From: Clostridium sp. UBA6640
GTDB lineage: Bacteria; Bacillota; Clostridia; Clostridiales; Clostridiaceae
Assembly: GCF_002455975.1 (NCBI RefSeq)
Contig: NZ_DKLM01000143.1
Coordinates: forward strand, 63,165 to 78,897
DNA length: 15,733 nt
Reading direction: 5' to 3'
Part shown: piece by piece, positions 15,043 through 15,733 of the stretch
Layout of the letters: each line of letters starts with the position of its first letter
Position numbering within the stretch: the stretch's first letter is position 1
The notes under the pieces: model-generated
What the model was told of the DNA's origin: nothing
Database searches by the model: none
Seen by the model: the letters and a program-made list of their open reading frames with translations, nothing else
Program-made: the position numbers and the translations under genes

Positions 15043-15078
15043 AAAAGGAAAGGTTATTCAGGCTAACTTTCCTTTTTT
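15043..15078 (+). terminator. Terminator downstream of hslO
   Basis: AAAGGAAAG-G-TTA pairs with TAA-CTTTCCTTT (one bulged G), and TTTTTTTATT follows. It is the only convincing terminator between hslO and the tRNAs. Confidence 0.75.
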
Positions 15079-15322
15079 TATTATGGAAAAATTTTAGTAC
15101 TTTAAAAAAGAAATCAAATTTTAAATTTTGCCATAAAAGAAAAAATGTCATAAATTTTCTATTGTCAGTTCTCAATTGTATAAGGAAATCTTTGTAGATG
15201 CTTCATTCTTCATTCTTAATTAATAAAGAGTTAATAGGATATAAAAATATAAGAAAATAAAAGATATATTTCAAAAAATAGAGCAATATAAAAATAATTT
15301 CTTTAAATAGCAAAATAATCTA

Positions 15323-15351
15323 TTGACATTAATGGTTATTTTTTATAAAAT
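15323..15351 (+). promoter_or_regulatory. Promoter of the tRNA cluster
   Basis: TTGACA (15323-15328), a perfect -35, and TAAAAT (15346-15351) are 17 bases apart. Transcription would start about 27 bases before the first tRNA. Confidence 0.75.
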
Positions 15352-15384
15352 ATAAATGTATTCGGTAGATAGCCGAGAGAAAGT

Positions 15385-15460
15385 GGTCGCATAGCTCAGC
15401 TGGGAGAGCATCTGCCTTACAAGCAGAGGGTCACAGGTTCGATCCCTGTTGCGACCACCA
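15385..15460 (+). tRNA. tRNA-Val (anticodon TAC)
   Basis: 76 bases including encoded CCA. Acceptor stem GGTCGCA / TGCGACC, anticodon stem TCTGC / GCAGA, anticodon TAC at 15418-15420, T-loop GGTTCGATCC. First gene of the tRNA cluster; 8 bases separate it from tRNA-Asp. Confidence 0.97.
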
Positions 15461-15468
15461 TATAATAT

Positions 15469-15545
15469 GGCCCAGTGGCTCAGTTGGTTAGAGTGCCGGC
15501 CTGTCACGCCGGAGGTCGAGGGTTCGAGTCCCTTCTGGGTCGCCA
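15469..15545 (+). tRNA. tRNA-Asp (anticodon GTC)
   Basis: 77 bases including CCA. Acceptor stem GGCCCAG / CTGGGTC with one G-T pair, anticodon stem CCGGC / GCCGG, anticodon GTC at 15503-15505, T-loop GGTTCGAGTCC. Confidence 0.97.
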
Positions 15546-15573
15546 TTTAAATTTTAATATGACAGTTATTTTT

Positions 15574-15649
<76 letters not shown>

Positions 15650-15656
15650 AACAAAT

Positions 15657-15731
15657 GCGGGAGTGGCTCAGTGGTAGAGCGTCACCTTGCCAAGGTGAAC
15701 GTCGCGAGTTCGAATCTCGTCTTCCGCTCCA
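15657..15731 (+). tRNA. tRNA-Gly (anticodon GCC)
   Basis: 75 bases including CCA. Acceptor stem GCGGGAG / CTTCCGC with one G-T pair, anticodon stem TCACC / GGTGA, anticodon GCC at 15689-15691, T-loop AGTTCGAATCT. The cluster may go on past the window, since no terminator is seen. Confidence 0.97.
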
Positions 15732-15733
15732 AT

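Larger units (their letters stand above)
14863..15223. repeat. Non-coding intergenic repeat element, copy B
   Basis: Gene-free stretch after hslO. The head (14863-14884, GAATTAAAAGTTAAGAATT) is imperfectly repeated in inverted form at the tail (15201-15223, CATTCTTCATTCTTAATT). Hairpin GAAATTACTTC-TTAGT-GAAGTAATTTC (14888-14914), followed by TTTAACAGATTTTT, matches the hairpin of copy A in stem length (11), loop length (5) and following sequence. Further in come a 17-bp perfect hairpin (14989-15029) and a terminator (15043-15078), then the tail ATTGTCAG...CAATTGTATAA (15161-15183), also shared with copy A. Confidence 0.5.

Noticed and set aside
15343..15546. Open frame of 67 codons on the minus strand
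   Set aside because: It is the antisense of tRNA-Val and tRNA-Asp; the translation containing NRDRTCDPLLVRQ is a well-known artefact of translating tRNA genes.

Overview
The window is very AT-rich Gram-positive DNA. It carries an alpha/beta-type small acid-soluble spore protein gene, an hslO (Hsp33) gene and lipoprotein-type peptide-binding proteins. Together these point to a spore-forming Clostridium (sensu stricto-like) chromosome; the species cannot be named from the sequence alone. Every recognisable gene lies on the + strand.

Layout. Positions 1-870 hold no intact gene. There are two probable decayed coding relics (about 88-540, and 637-822 with a serine-recombinase-like start), separated by a clean rho-independent hairpin at 578-606. 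Positions about 870-12210 are the main feature: five tandem paralogous genes for OppA-like peptide-binding lipoproteins (565-569 aa). Their starts fall at 1273, 3497, 5692, 7917 and 10472, a period of about 2.2-2.55 kb. Each copy has its own GGGGG-type ribosome binding site, its own terminator and a long AT-rich upstream region. No permease or ATPase gene of a peptide transporter is in the window, so the proteins must either share a transporter encoded elsewhere or act as receptors or scavengers. Copies 2 and 3 are the closest pair (about 58 differences in 566 residues by hand count) and also share their upstream regions, so the duplication unit was gene plus flank. Putative -10 boxes lie 280-395 bases before every copy, which implies long leaders. 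A conserved block of roughly 100 bases just before copies 2 and 3 is the best candidate for a regulatory element.

Positions 12214-12488 and 14863-15223 hold two related non-coding repeat elements that flank three ordinary genes: the spore protein, a YqeM-like SAM methyltransferase with its own terminator, and hslO with a near-consensus promoter. The window ends in a tRNA cluster (Val-TAC, Asp-GTC, Phe-GAA, Gly-GCC), each with encoded CCA, behind a TTGACA/TAAAAT promoter.

How the parts work together. The five lipoproteins should be tethered to the outer face of the membrane and bind peptides. Their ligand-anchoring W-x-G-D motif is invariant, while one loop region (about residues 355-440) and the promoters differ. 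That is the pattern expected of a family diversifying in specificity and expression. No clearly new enzymatic or defence system is visible; the unusual part is the size, regularity and regulatory architecture of the orphan binding-protein array.
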